From: Dipteris shenzhenensis
Taxonomy: Eukaryota; Polypodiophyta; Polypodiopsida; Gleicheniales
Assembly (NCBI GenBank): GCA_047967505.1
Contig: CM106539.1
DNA: 64,000 nucleotides
Reading direction: 5' to 3' (one strand)
The notes beneath the pieces were generated by a model. That model saw only the letters and a program-made list of their open reading frames with translations, had not been told where the DNA came from and searched no databases. Positions 1-11,519 of the stretch are shown in pieces. A program made the translations under genes and the position numbers. The stretch's first letter is position 1; each line of letters starts with the position of its first letter.

Positions 1-1
1 T

Positions 2-1774
2 GATGATGAGTTGGGTATTCCTTCTGTTGTTACACCTGGAGTAAGGAAGACCAGGGATGTTTTCAGAGCACCTGGAAGTGAGCCTATTTTGCGCAGGTCT
101 ACCAGGGTTAGGTATCCTGTGGATAGACTGAAATATGATGGATTTACAGCCATTCACTATGCCTATATGGTCAAAGTGATACAGGAACCAGAACCCACTT
201 CTTTTGAGCAAGCCATGGGAAATGAAAAATGGGAGAAAGCCATGGATGAAGAAATGGATGCCTTGGATGCTAATGCTACATGGGAAGTGGTGCCTTTACC
301 TAAAGGCAAGAATGCAATTGGCTGTAAGTGGGTTTATAAGATCAAGCACAATGCAGATGGTTCTGTGAATAGATACAAGGCAAGATTAGTTGTCAAGGGG
401 TATGCACAGACATATGGCATTGATTATGAAGAAACTTTCAGCCCAGTTGCAAGGATGGCAATCGTAAGAGCAGCCATTGCTATGGCTGCATCGAAGGGAT
501 GGTCTTTACGTCAGATGGATGTAAAGAATGCCTCCTTGCATGGTGATTTGCAAGAAGAGGTCTTTATGGAGCAGCCAGCAGGTTATGTTCATGCTACTCA
601 TCCTGAGTTTGTTTGCAGGTTGAAGAAAGCCTTGTATGGCTTGAAGCAAGCAAATAGAGCATGGTCTAACAAGATAGGACAGTATCTTGTCACTATTGGC
701 TTTCAGATTTCCAAGGCAGATTTCTCACTCTATGTGAGAAAAACAGAGAAAGGGATTATGCTGCTGGTCATTTATGTTGATCATTTGATCATCACAGGTG
801 ATAGTGATGAAGATATCCTTCATGTGAAAATGCTATTGAGGCAGAAGTTTGAGATGAAGGATTTGGGAGAGCTGCGTTATTTCTTGGGCATTGAAGTGAT
901 TAGATCACCAAGTGGGATACAGCTCTTGCAAAGGCAGTATGGATTGGACATGCTGTCCAAATATGGGATGACAGGCTGTAAGCCTATTTCAGTTCCTTTG
1001 GAGCAGAATGTGAAGCTGAGCGCAGATGTAGGTGAGCTTCTGGAGGACCCTACTATGTACAGACGCATAGTAGGAAGTTTGATTTACATGACTATTACCA
1101 GGCCAGATTTGAGCTATGCTGTTGGGTTGGTAAGTCAATTTATGCAGGCTCCAAGGAAACCGCATTTGGATGCAGCTAGACGCATACTCAGGTATGTGAA
1201 GTCCACATTGCAGTATGGACTATTTTATGAGGCTGGGGTTCAGATACAGTTGCATGGATACACTGATGCTGATTGGGCTGGTAGTATTTCTGATAGACGA
1301 TCTACCAGTGGATATGTATTCTCTTTTGGGAGTGCTGCAGTCACTTGGAGCAGCAAGAAACAGCCTACAGTTGCCTTGTCGAGCACAGAGGCTGAGTACA
1401 GGGGTGCAGCAATGGCTGCATGTGAGGTAGCTTGGTTGCATAAGCTACTCTATGATATGCATCAGTCTACAGATGGGCCAGTTGTCATTTATTGTGACAA
1501 CACGAGCAGCATACACTTGGCAAAGAACCCAGTCTTTCATGCCAGAACAAAGCACATTGAGGTGCATTATCACTATGTACGGGAGAAGGTTTTACTAGGT
1601 CTTATTGATCTAGTTTATGTCAGCACAGAGGATCAGGTAGCTGACATATTCACGAAAGCATTGGGCGCAGAGAAGCTGCGCAAGTTCAGAGACCTGCTTG
1701 GTGTGCAAGAATTGGGATTGAGCTCGAGGGGGAGTGTTGAGATATCAAGCTCCACTCGCGATATGCCAGGGTGA
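2..1774 (+). CDS. Ty1/copia polyprotein, RT and RNase H region (5' end outside window)
   Basis: The frame is open from base 2, so this is the C-terminal part of a longer polyprotein. In order it shows the RRSTR linker typical of copia pol, an RVT_2 reverse transcriptase (KARLVVKGYAQ and FSPVAR segments, about 200-950), and an RNase H (YTDADWAG, SSTEAEY, KHIEVHYH and DIFTKAL motifs, about 1250-1680). It copies element RNA into DNA in virus-like particles. The RT core motif normally written YVDD reads YVDH: the second aspartate codon is CAT at 782-784. That substitution should abolish polymerase activity although the frame is otherwise unbroken. The last 13 codons run into the LTR. The family assignment is certain; activity is unlikely. 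Confidence 0.93.
   Translation, partial: DDELGIPSVVTPGVRKTRDVFRAPGSEPILRRSTRVRYPVDRLKYDGFTAIHYAYMVKVIQEPEPTSFEQAMGNEKWEKAMDEEMDALDANATWEVVPLPKGKNAIGCKWVYKIKHNADGSVNRYKARLVVKGYAQTYGIDYEETFSPVARMAIVRAAIAMAASKGWSLRQMDVKNASLHGDLQEEVFMEQPAGYVHATHPEFVCRLKKALYGLKQANRAWSNKIGQYLVTIGFQISKADFSLYVRKTEKGIMLLVIYVDHLIITGDSDEDILHVKMLLRQKFEMKDLGELRYFLGIEVIRSPSGIQLLQRQYGLDMLSKYGMTGCKPISVPLEQNVKLSADVGELLEDPTMYRRIVGSLIYMTITRPDLSYAVGLVSQFMQAPRKPHLDAARRILRYVKSTLQYGLFYEAGVQIQLHGYTDADWAGSISDRRSTSGYVFSFGSAAVTWSSKKQPTVALSSTEAEYRGAAMAACEVAWLHKLLYDMHQSTDGPVVIYCDNTSSIHLAKNPVFHARTKHIEVHYHYVREKVLLGLIDLVYVSTEDQVADIFTKALGAEKLRKFRDLLGVQELGLSSRGSVEISSSTRDMPG
1726..1734 (+). other. Polypurine tract of the copia element
   Basis: The purine run GAGGGGGAG lies directly before the LTR start TGTTGA. 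This is the standard plus-strand primer position of copia elements. Confidence 0.8.
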
Positions 1775-2084
1775 CTGTTGTGCATTTATGTCACCGACTT
1801 GTTAGCTGGAGATGCGGTTGGTACACCACCCACGAATAATAGCTGGATGACAGCTATCCTTATCTACTCTAGTTTGTGGCTCAGTTAGTATACCACCTTA
1901 GTTAGTTGAGTTTGGTTTGAGACCCACATATAGGGTTCTTCTATTTCTTTGTACAAGAGTTCTTTTGGCTTTCACAACTAAGAAGAGGAAAACTGTTTTC
2001 AGCCTCCACCTTTGTGTGTATTCCCCCATTGTGATTGTGAGAAAGCTGCAAGTGAGACTCCTTCCCTCTCTCCCACTATCTTCA
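1735..2084 (+). repeat. 3' LTR of the copia element
   Basis: It begins TGTTGA right after the polypurine tract and ends in TTCA. Homology of the flank to 33284 starts at 2085, which fixes the end to within two bases (2084 or 2086). A TATA-like CATATAGGG lies at about 1927. The 5-bp target duplication would be CACAA (2085-2089), but the left copy is outside the window. Confidence 0.8.
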
Positions 2085-2559
2085 CACAAGAGAGAGATGG
2101 AGACCACAAAAAAGAGCTAAAAAAGATTGCATAATTTGAAGGCCAAGGCGATGGAGGACATGAAGAGGATGCTATTAGGTGATGCCTAAACTCATGTCAT
2201 GTGCTTGTCAACTTTGTGAATGGGAGTCTGATGCATTGCTTTGAGTTGAATCCCTCATTGGTAATGTCCAATCTTATGGTTTGGGCAATTGTGTGCTACA
2301 ATACCAACATTTACATACAATCTCAGTGCATCACGGATGAAACAATGGGATGCAATATGAACTTCATATAAAAATAAAGTCCTACAATCTGACAAGAAGA
2401 ACCTAATGATTGAAGTTGCGAGAAGATGCTAGCATTAATGTTTGGAATGGCAGAGGTGCGAGCAGAGTAAGATGAGGATGGAGGCATCAGAGTCTTAAAG
2501 AGAGAGGTGCCAAGAGTCAAACATAGGCTCGAATTCGCACATTCCCCATTGTTGCAATC
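2085..2559. repeat. Mosaic repeat block A, copy 1
   Basis: It is nearly identical, with a few substitutions and one 4-bp indel, to 33284-33754. Identity begins exactly at the copia LTR end and stops at GTTGCAATC. No protein family was recognised. An open minus-strand frame shared by both copies has an ordinary low-complexity composition and no domain. Confidence 0.85.
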
Positions 2560-2746
2560 GGCACCTCTTGTTCGTATATGTAGGTTTAAATAACACATAT
2601 GATGTAGATATCTTATATTTTGAAAATTTAATATTGCCTCCAAGCGACTTCAAAGTAGTGATGTATCTCTCACATAAGGAACTTTAAAATTACTTCATGG
2701 AAAACAAAAATATTTACATTATGGGTGATATAGACATATTACACTA

Positions 2747-3240
2747 AGTGACCCCCCTGAGCCCAGTGCTTAGCCAAGGGATTGGGTTCCTGGCCCCTAC
2801 GCTCACAAGGCGATGGGACTAGATGGGACCAATCTAAGGTTAGGTTCTTGGACTCTTTCAAAGAGAGAGATAACGGCTTTTTATTTCCTACATAGGAAGC
2901 ATGCACATAGTTACAACACCTCTCATATGCATTACATGAAATAAAGCTAAAAACTAAGCTCGGTTTGATTTTAAGTTCACTCTTTGCATTCACATAGTCA
3001 CAACCCCTCTCTTATGCATTGCATTGAAATAAAGTGTTAGAGATAGACTTTACGATAACCATTCACATGAGGTTAAAATGTGCCACATGGTAGTAGTAAA
3101 GATAGATCTCTATCCCTTCTCTTAATCCCCATTTAGTGCTTGTTGGCCAAGGGATTGGTTCTTGGCATGATGGGACCACTTCTAAGGTCACGTTCGTGGA
3201 CTCTTTCAAAGAGAGAGGTAGCTTGAAGAATTTTCTTTTC
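2747..3240. repeat. Two diverged copies of a short repeat
   Basis: The segment at about 2747-2965 and that at about 3117-3240 share the succession AGTGCTT..GCCAAGGGATTGG, a GATGGGACCA stretch, and TTGGACTCTTTCAAAGAGAG. A third partial match (AAGGGAATGGTTCCTGGACC) lies near 33080. It could be a SINE remnant because of tRNA box-like stretches, but that is weak. The rest of 2560-3630 is AT-rich and shows nothing else. Confidence 0.4.
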
Positions 3241-3631
3241 AATGGATTGAAGGACATTCATTATACTTGAATAATTTTATGCTTTGCATAATTTTATAGT
3301 ATGTTAAATGTCAGCTATTTCATGTCTTTCGGATTTTGAAATGGGAAAAAGAGGTAGCTTTTAGTATTATTAGTTTTTAGTATATTTATGAAAATAAAAA
3401 GTTTTTTTAAATGGTCAATAATATTTTCCCAAAATTTGAAACCAAAATTCTAGAAAAATATAGAATTCGCTAATGCTTTGAAACTTTAAAAAATAATTTC
3501 ATCAGGATATTATAATACTATATTTCTATACCTTCGATAAAAACATCTGTGATTGCTACAGTCTAATGTTTTTGTGTGATTGGTTTTTTTATAGTTGGTT
3601 TAATCGAAACTGAGTTGGTGTTAAGATAGTT

Positions 3632-4375
3632 AAGGGTTTGGTGGCTTGCATGCTGGACATTGTCGGTGGCGGAAATAAAGGAAGGTTTAATAATAAATAT
3701 TTGCAGTTGAGTGCTTTCAGTAGATTAGTGTTTGTTGGTGTTCCTGCGGTGGTGGCAACGAAAATTTCAGGGCATAGGTGCATTTCTTCATTCAAAAAAT
3801 ATAATGCTACGGAGGATGTTCCAACTTCGGGCTTGTGTATGGCTGAGTATGCACACGTTGTGGACGGAGTTTTTGTGGGGGTTGGTACTAGTAATCAGGT
3901 CCCTACTAGCAGTTTGTTGGCTATTGGTTGTGGCAGTTTCATTAGTCTTAGCTGGTGGTAATGCTAGTGTTGCTTGTGATGTTTCGAAGCTGACGGCAAT
4001 TGGTGGTTCTTCTTATGGACTAGTGTTTGGTGTTGGTGGATCTTCAGGTTCTTCGGCTGGAGTTGCATCTGATTGTTCTAGCGGTGCTTCTTTTCTTGTA
4101 AGTGGTGATGGTTTGAGTGGTGGTGTTGGTCTATCTGTTATTGCTGGTGCAGTTTCAAAGATGATGATTTTGGTAAGGTTTTGGATGAAGATGAGTTTTT
4201 GAAGGAGATGGTGCACTGTTGTCCTGATGGCTTTGATAGTTCTATGGATCGATTTGGTGGTGGCGGAGGTTCGGTTACGTATTGCATTTCTGGTTTATTT
4301 AAGGATTGTGTTTTCCATTTCCATGCTGGATCTCCGGTTGTGAATGGTGAATGGGGGATATTTTTCTTGATTTGA
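3632..4375 (+). pseudogene. Uncharacterised Ser/Gly-rich coding relic, frameshifted
   Basis: Three overlapping plus-strand frames follow one another. The first runs about 3638-3961. The second is Gly/Ser-rich (repeated GGSSG-like stretches, about 3960-4170). The third has an acidic segment DDDFGKVLDEDEF and ends at 4375. The succession suggests one gene broken by two frameshifts. No known domain was recognised. An ORF1 or gag-like protein of a transposon is possible, since the 3' flank is T-rich and gene-poor, but this is a guess. Confidence 0.3.
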
Positions 4376-4679
4376 TGTGGTGGATGGAGTTTTAGTTAGT
4401 TGTGACCAACTACTTTAGTAGTTTTTGGTCAATTTTGGTTGTTGTGTCCGATTTGCCAAAATGGCAGTTGTAATGGAATATTTGGCTATTGTAATGGAAG
4501 ATGTTACCTGTTGTTGCAGGTAACTCTTTGCGAAAGTATTTAATTTGCAATATGTTTATTTTTGATTGGTTACTTTAACTTGAATGCGATTACGTGTCAA
4601 TTGGAAGTTGATTCTGCTAAATTTTTTCTTGTTGGGAATGCTTAAGCGTGCATCTTATGTATATTCTGAGGTAGAGTTG

Positions 4680-5360
4680 GATTAAATCGGACGGCTGTGA
4701 TTCGGACCTTGACGGGAACATGTTGGACGCGTGCAAGAGGAATAGTCTTCCAGGGAACTTGCCGTGTTTGCCAAGCTTTTGTCCCTTGCATCATATATTT
4801 CATTACCTACGACGCATATCTTCCACAGCTATACCTTCTTATACTTTTACGCTCCGCCAAAGCTGAATTCCGTGCACTACCTCTAGCCCACACAAATTCA
4901 TAGAATCTCCCTCGACCATGACTGCTGCTCACTGTCACTTGAGGCCTCCCTGATCATGCTTAAGGCTGTTCTTAAAATTTCTATCTTCATGCTTTAGGTG
5001 CTCTGACACTACTAATGAGTGCGCGCTCGAGAGAAACTTACTAAAGAAATCCGTTTTTGAAGCGGCGGAGTCCTTCAATCCGAATGACAAAGAGCTGATG
5101 GATGCCCTTCGATACTTATCTCGTGGAAAGCCTCCACTCGTAATGTAAGATCCGGAGTCCAATTGTTTGAAGTTAATTCTTAAATGGTAAATGCTGGTCT
5201 TCAAATCCCAGCTTCGGCTACGTATATGAGAGGCCAAGCTCTGCCGCTATGGACACATCGCGCTTTGGAGATCTTAGTCGTGAAGCATATGCTTTATGTG
5301 GCCATATCGAATATGTATGAAATGCCTTAAGGGCGATTAGCATTTCTTACGAGACGCACG
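4680..5360 (+). other. CpG-rich patch, possible host-gene fragment or promoter
   Basis: CpG dinucleotides are clearly more frequent here than in the surrounding transposon DNA, where they are rare. The same contrast is seen at the JAZ gene. A possible exon lies at 4997-5146. No complete gene could be modelled. The flank 5361-6057 is AT-rich and holds nothing I can identify. Confidence 0.35.
4997..5146 (+). pseudogene. Possible exon of an unidentified host gene
   Basis: A pyrimidine-rich stretch ending CATGCTTTAG at 4996 looks like a 3' splice site. It is followed by 49 open codons with well-mixed protein-like composition (for example FNPNDKELMDALRYLSRG) and then a stop at about 5146. A GT donor occurs just before the stop, at about 5139. 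No family was recognised, and upstream exons were not found. It could be a captured or truncated exon, or chance. Confidence 0.25.
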
Positions 5361-6234
5361 ATTGATAACACAATGTAACACGCTTTGTACAAAAGAATCG
5401 ATATTCTTTTGTAAACGATACCATTTTGTGCTGTTTTCGACTCAATACCCATTACTCATCTTACTTCTTGACTCTACCTTTTTCTCACCAAGATACGGTT
5501 TATACGTTTTATCTCCTCCCCTCTTCACGATCCCAAGTGCAATGATGAGAGGCTCTTCTTAGAGCTATATGGAAGCCTTGAAGGTTAGTCTCTCCTAGGT
5601 AGAAACCAAAGTCCTTATAATTAGGAGCATATGAACTTTTGTCTTTGCATAAGTCTATTAGTGGTGGTGTGCTTGAGTATGGATAAAAAAGGTCCACACA
5701 CAATTAGAATGTCACATAAAGTTTCTTTAATTGGGGGCATGTGACAAAAAATGCAAAGTAAAGGTTAAGCCCTCCTCTAGCTAGGCATCCCTTCATATCT
5801 TTTGATAGTGTCTAATCTTTGCTATGAGATAGAAAGCTCCATGACCTAATGTGTGAGTCTTTAGTAGCATGGCCTCCTTAAAGGTAGTGCTATAATGAAG
5901 GATCAAAACTCTTTTGTAAAGTTCCACATGTAATGGCAATTTTTTTTGTGTGTGGAGATCATCCTATTAAAATTGCCTTTTAATAGGCCAACACCCTTTT
6001 AAAAAAAAAATTCTTTATCTTTTGTATCCAAAAGCACTTGCTTAACGACTATACTTGGAGGCAATCCCACACACATTTGTACATTTTTGTTTAACTAGCT
6101 ACAATTGCTAGTAAGTATATTTTTCCATAAAGACATGTTTATAAAAGGTAACAGATAATAGTGCTCTATGTTTTCAATGTCTTTCAAGGTTCTTGCAAGC
6201 TTGTGAGCACGTTTTTTTCCTTTGGGAGGGGGGG

Positions 6235-6260
6235 ACGGGAAGAGAGAGAGAGAGAGAGAA
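6235..6260. repeat. (AG)n microsatellite
   Basis: An uninterrupted AG run inside block B, after a GGGAGGGGGGG tract. The same site in copy 2 (34403-34448) is longer and interrupted. Confidence 0.95.
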
Positions 6261-6861
6261 TAATCTTCAGAGATTACAAGATGGTTTCTATACTAAGCAT
6301 CCTCCAAAGGATTCTTTCATGGTAGTGTGATATGAGAAGGTACGTGCATATACATATCTACATTTGCTAGATGCAAGAAACGAAAGCGAGTCTAGGAAGA
6401 TCCAAAAAAGCAACCAAAGAGAATAAGAGTAATGAATGAAGATGTTATGCTAAAATCAATGCAATCTACATGTTGTTAGCGTAGATGTATGTGCTCAATT
6501 AACTTACATGACATCAAGGGCTGTAGAGAACATGTCTGGCAAATGAGAGGGAGCAAAAGAAATAAATACCTACTCACGAGACTCTCTTGCTTTCTTGTAA
6601 ATGACACGAAAAGGAGAAGTCTAAGAGAATAGATAAAGCCTCTTATAAATGGAAAAACTATTTGCAACAATCCATATCGCATTATTACAGGATTATCACA
6701 TGGCATATATTGGGATTTGGCTAATAAAGCAAAGTATGGAGTAAAATTTAGCATTCATGGAAACATAGGAATCCCAAAACAAGAGCCTCAAGGTTGTAGC
6801 AACAACTATTTTGAAACACTATAATCATGAAAATGCTTTAACTCAACCCCATCTATTTGAA

Positions 6862-7005
6862 ATGCATCTTTCAATAGGTTTAACAAAAAAAGAAGTATTT
6901 AACTCTATTGGAGAAACACTGAGGCAAAGAGGGCATGCTATGGCATCTTTTCATACTTTTTGTATACTCTTTGCAAGAAGATATTTAGACAGGTTAAAAT
7001 CCTAA
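6862..7005 (+). CDS. Hypothetical small ORF in block B
   Basis: From the first ATG the frame encodes about 47 residues (MHLSIGLTKKEVFNSIGETL at the start) and is open 17 codons further upstream. In the second copy at 35053-35196 the protein is the same over this stretch, which may reflect only the recent age of the duplication. There is no domain or neighbouring gene to suggest a role. It is probably a transposon fragment. Confidence 0.2.
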   Translation: MHLSIGLTKKEVFNSIGETLRQRGHAMASFHTFCILFARRYLDRLKS

Positions 7006-7016
7006 AGAGGCAAAAA

Positions 7017-7268
7017 ATGTCAAAGTGCAGTGTCAGTGATAATCTAAAGCAAGCACTTGAGAGTGCAACGTCTCCACAACAAAGAGAATCACACCAAAAA
7101 AGGAGAGAATTTCATCATGGACTTATTCGGCATTGTAGACTAAAATATACATTTTGGAAGGAGCAAGCTATTTCTCATCCAAATGAGTACCGTTGTAACA
7201 TCTGTTATGAAGTCAATTCAGAGTGTACATGTAGAAACAGGTCACCTACTACCAAATTTGAGATATAG
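7017..7268 (+). CDS. Hypothetical ORF with Cys-rich C-terminus
   Basis: An ATG-started frame of 83 residues, open upstream. It is basic in the middle and ends with a cysteine cluster (YRCNICYEVNSECTC) that could bind metal. In copy 2 the same frame has an internal stop near 35240 and is cut at 35355 by the junction to block C, so only this copy keeps the C-terminus. No family was recognised. Confidence 0.2.
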   Translation: MSKCSVSDNLKQALESATSPQQRESHQKRREFHHGLIRHCRLKYTFWKEQAISHPNEYRCNICYEVNSECTCRNRSPTTKFEI

Positions 7269-9833
7269 ACAAACAATTGCGGATGAGAGAATAAGAATGT
7301 ACTCTTCTTTGCATTTTGCTCAATGCTAATCACTCATCAAATCTTCGATGAGATGAGATTAAAGTTGGGTTTTTGTTGGTTGGACACACACATGAGGATA
7401 TCATCATATTTTTAGCACAGTCTTAAGAGAGCTAAAACATAGCGACATGGAGACGATGGATGACTTCATAAGAAAATGTGGAGCCAAGTTGTTGGCAGCA
7501 AGGAAGGTACAACATGCTCCATGGTCGAAAGAATGTATGATTGGAAGAGCTTTATTCTACCTTTCATACAAAAGGGCGGTGATGCCCTTATAGGTCATAG
7601 TGCTCCACACTACTTTTACCTTTTCTTAAAGACTGAAAAACTAGTTATGTAGTGGCAACACTATTTTCATGATACAACATGGAAACCTAAAGAACCTTCA
7701 GTCTCTGAATTTCAATTCCAGAAAAGAAATGCATCCAACAGGGGCTCTTATAAAAGAATTAAGTGAGAAATCCAAAGATAAAATAGAAGTCTTAAAAGAT
7801 TTTATTACATACAAAGAGGAAATGCTTCAGAGATTTTCTATTTGTGTGTTTGTGTGTTTAGAATTCATTATCCCCTCAATAATTGAACCATACAATCGAT
7901 ACAGCCATAGATTGGCCTTAAACTAAACAATTAAAATATGGAGATTTAAACATTTAAAAGAAATGAGATATAATTTTATTTCGAAGGTATTTCAACCAAA
8001 CAAGGTAGGTTTACAAAAGTGTAGAATCTATCCCGGTAGTCCAGGTTTCAAGGTCAGGTTTCACTTACCTGCCACCATCCAAGAAAAATGAGGTATTAGA
8101 ATATCATCATTTCAAATGGGTAGATAGGTAATGCCTGTATCCCCTCGCATGTTATTGCTTTACCAAGGAACATAGACAACTGTCTAGATTCACAAGTGTA
8201 TTTTTGAAAATACAATAAGAGCATAATGCACAAGTAGCATCACATGTCCCATGAGGGGTATTCCATATCCATAATTGATAGAACTTTCAAATTCTTGTAA
8301 ATAAATGAATAACCTACTACAACTAAAGGGAAATTTACCATAATTAATAGAGATAAATTAAAACTAGCCATGGGAACCACCACAAAAAAAAATTATTGAG
8401 GGGGGTGGTCCACACCTTAAATATAGGAATGAGAATCAAGCAAATTAAATTATCAACCTTTTATAAGGAGGGTACTCCTCACCCTTGAAATATTAACCAC
8501 AATTAAATCAAGGGAACAACTATAGAAAAAGCACTAGTAAAATTAAGAAACAAATACTAAGTCTAAAAAAATTTACGAAGGAGAGGGAAATTAATCAATA
8601 AAGAGGTTAACTAACAACATGTAAACAATGAAGGACAAAAGAAACACTAAAAGGAACACCATAATTACACACTAAATCAAATTATTATCAACTGTACACA
8701 CACATCAATGCATCAAAATAAAGTAACAGGATCAAAGTCCAATAAACATTAAATATATATATATATATATACTTTTCTATATGCAAGAGCAACTTGCAAC
8801 AATTATATACTAGTAGCTAAAGAGCCATTGGTAATGTAGAAGCAATCTTTTCAATAACAATGTTATAATAGAAAATCGAGATACAGCATCATATATAAGC
8901 ATATATAAAGGATGAAAGTATTGAAAAAAGAACATAGATTAAAGGGGAGGGGGCACATTAGAAAGAAACAAGAGGCCAGTAACACATTAAGCAAAAAATC
9001 AAAGTAGATTTATGAAGGAAAGAAATGAGAGTCTTAGGAAGGCAATACTTAATACAAAGTATAGAAATAGAATGATTAAGAAAGGTAAATATATAAGGTA
9101 TAAATATATTGATATTTTAAAGACTATCAAAATAGTAGAATAGATGTAATTAAGGAGTAGATTCATTTAATCAAGAGTTGAATCAAGGCACATTAGACAT
9201 CTCAATATGAATTAAAAATGTCCATATGATTAACCCTAATACATATATCTCCTTAGACCAAGAAGGAATAAATTAAGACAAGCAAGACTATCACTAAAGG
9301 CAATAAGTATGTAATACAAAGCATATTGTATATATGTATATATATAAGCATAATTAACACGATTAAAAAAGTATTGTGCAAAAAGAGAAACAAGCTAAAC
9401 TATATACTATTGTCGTTACCGTAATGGCAACCATGGAGCTGTCAAGCAGTGAAAATTAAGAGCATGTGTGTATGCTTGTGTGTGTGTGTAGATAACTATC
9501 AGTATAGACTGGGCTTAGGCTAAATGAGAAGTAGTATAGGACAAGAGAAAAGGCCGCAAAGAGCAAGTGAACTATAAAAAAGCACAGAATGTCAACCTCA
9601 TGTAAACATGAAATGTTTACAAAACATTGTGAGTGCGAAGCAATGATAAATTGATACTCAAATTAATGCCACTACATGCCAAAGTTGCCCTAGCACAAAT
9701 GCGAGTGTTTCCAGTTATCACATGTTTGAGTCGGCACACTTCACCTTTGTTGCCAATACAAGAGCAAAGTCTAAAGGCACACACAGAGTAACCCAGCATA
9801 AAGCAGCGAGAGAAAAGCGCAAGGTAAAGGGAT
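7165..9833. other. AT-rich segment present only in copy 1 of the mosaic repeat
   Basis: In copy 2, bases 35355 and 35356 are adjacent, whereas here 2669 bp separate the same two points. No target-site duplication or terminal repeats flank the segment, and an open frame runs across its left edge, so a deletion in copy 2 is likelier than an insertion here. The content is AT-rich with TA runs (8757-8771, 9330-9350). I see no gene in it. Confidence 0.6.
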
Positions 9834-11519
9834 GCCCACAAGCAGTGAAGACAAGGCTATGGCTTCAGCTAGGGTTTTCAATGTATCACTGATAACTCTT
9901 AGTCATGTTCCTACAACTGCTCATTCGTGGAGGGCTTCTCTACTAATCAATGTAACAAATGCTCATTAATAGAGGGCTTCTCTACTAATTCCTCCCAGCC
10001 ATGGTTTCCAGTGATCCTCTATCTCATGAGTCTTGTTTCCTTTTTCATCACCATGGAGATCTCTCTATGGAAACCTCCCCTTAGCCCAATGCTTGCAAAG
10101 TGGCCTCCTCCCTTGGTGCCATGTGTCCCACAAGGGACCTTAGTACCCTTCTAGCCCTCTCATGAGCTCCCCTTTGCACCTCTTAACTAATGTCTAGGCC
10201 TAGGCGTGACCCTAGACCCAAACCTCTAGGCCTCATAATATGCAAGCACTGTCAAGCCCTCTGGTTTCCTGCCTAACCACTATCACACCACATGGTTCCA
10301 GAATTATGGTTGGCGTAACAACCTAGCCCACCCAGGAAGCCACCCAACCACTCCCACCCTCCCTTCCTCGCACCAATCTTCCTAAGTACTCTTCCAACTC
10401 CTGTAACACCACCACCACATAGCACAAGACCTCCATGTCCATCTCATCTACTACTTTAGTCGACCTCCCAGGAGAGGCTGCCCCTGAGGTGTCACCTGAG
10501 CGGAATCAATGTCATCTGGAGAGTAGAGATCATGATGTCTCCTCCTACGAGGGTTTCCATACTCGTCGGACGTGCGATATGATCCCATGTCTAATTTGGG
10601 GGGATTGGACAAACGTAGACGCAAACACGAAGACCAAAAAAAAAAAAACAAGAGCGGGTAAGAAGCGGATAGACAATTAATTACTTAAGTTCCCTTTTTC
10701 AACTTTTCTTTGAATTAGCCATCCTTATGAGTCAGCCGCTATGGCAAAGAGTAGTGGAGAAAGAGGGCATCCTTGTCTAATGGATCTCTTTAAAGAGAAA
10801 GCATTTGATGTTTTGCCATTGACTTCCACTTTTGCTTTTGCCCCTTCTAGCAATGCACTAACATCATTCTTGAAAACAGGACCGATTCCCATGTCCTATA
10901 AGGACCAGAGGATGAAGTCCCATTCCATTCTGTCATAGGTTTTGTCAAAGTCAAATTTCATGAAGCAAATGTCCTACCCATGTTCTTCTACATATTCTAG
11001 TCCTTCCCATAGTGTGAGGATTGCTTCAAGAATGTGTCGTCCCTGTATAAAGCCTTTTTGGTCCTCTCTAACCCATGCCTGCATTTTCCCTTTTAACCCT
11101 AGTGCTAATACCTTGGCAAATATTTTGTAGTAGGTGTTCAACATTGTGAGCGGCGGCCTCTAGTTCTTGAGCATCACTATAACTCCTTTGTTGCTTGAAT
11201 AGTTTATCCTCCTAATTATGACAAAGAATGCTTATTAGAAGATGTTAGAAAAGAAATCTACAAGATCAATGGCATTGTTAGATATGCTTACTATGATATC
11301 ACCTTATATTCTATTTAATTTTGAATGAGATATGCTTACTATGACATCACCTTATATTTTATTTAATTTTGAATGAGTAGACAAGTTTGAATCTTATATG
11401 GACATTGGAAATAGATGGATCTCTCAAAAACACATCTCCTTATCGAGCATAAAGAAGGCTAGGGTGGACACCATCAAAGCTGTGTACTTGTTTATGAAGC
11501 ACTTTCTTTCAAGCTTTAT
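9834..11519. repeat. Mosaic repeat block C, copy 1
   Basis: It matches 35356-37021 closely. It includes a Pro-rich stretch, a poly-A-like run at 10628-10640 and a LINE RT relic on the minus strand (10690-11300). Its right end, AAGCTTTAT, coincides with the broken end of a minus-strand Ty3 element at 11520. Confidence 0.85.
10690..11300 (-). pseudogene. LINE (non-LTR) reverse transcriptase relic
   Basis: Read on the minus strand this is a typical plant L1-type RT core: SNKGVIVMLKN, then LNTYYKIFAKVLA, QKGFIQGRHILEA, FMKFDFDKTYDR, and the block SIRQGCPLSPLLFAIAADS at about 10735-10790. Three stops interrupt it, one of them replacing the Gln expected before DICFMKF. The YADD box is missing because the fragment ends shortly after the RQGCPLSPLLF block. 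Endonuclease and 3' end are absent. A second copy lies at 36195-36805 and a third, shorter piece at 39445-39600. Confidence 0.85.

Larger units (their letters stand above)
1..2084 (+). mobile_element. Ty1/copia LTR retrotransposon, 3' portion
   Basis: The window opens inside a Ty1/copia element. What is visible is the end of the integrase-RT linker, reverse transcriptase, RNase H, a polypurine tract and a 3' LTR of about 350 bp ending in CA. The right edge is supported independently: the flanking DNA from 2085 matches a second copy of the host repeat at 33284 that has no element in it, so the junction is sharp. The 5' LTR, gag, protease and most of the integrase lie outside the window. Confidence 0.93.
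6058..7164. repeat. Mosaic repeat block B, copy 1
   Basis: It matches 34223-35355 closely, starting at GAGGCAATCCCAC and ending at TTGGAAGGAGC. The main difference is the AG microsatellite, about 25 bp here against about 46 bp in the other copy. It contains a small open frame (6862-7005) whose product differs little between copies. Confidence 0.85.

Noticed and set aside
9834-10680. A host gene starting near 10170 with a Pro-rich product
   Set aside because: It lies in a repeated block, is frameshifted between the two copies and ends in an A-run; more likely transposon-derived.
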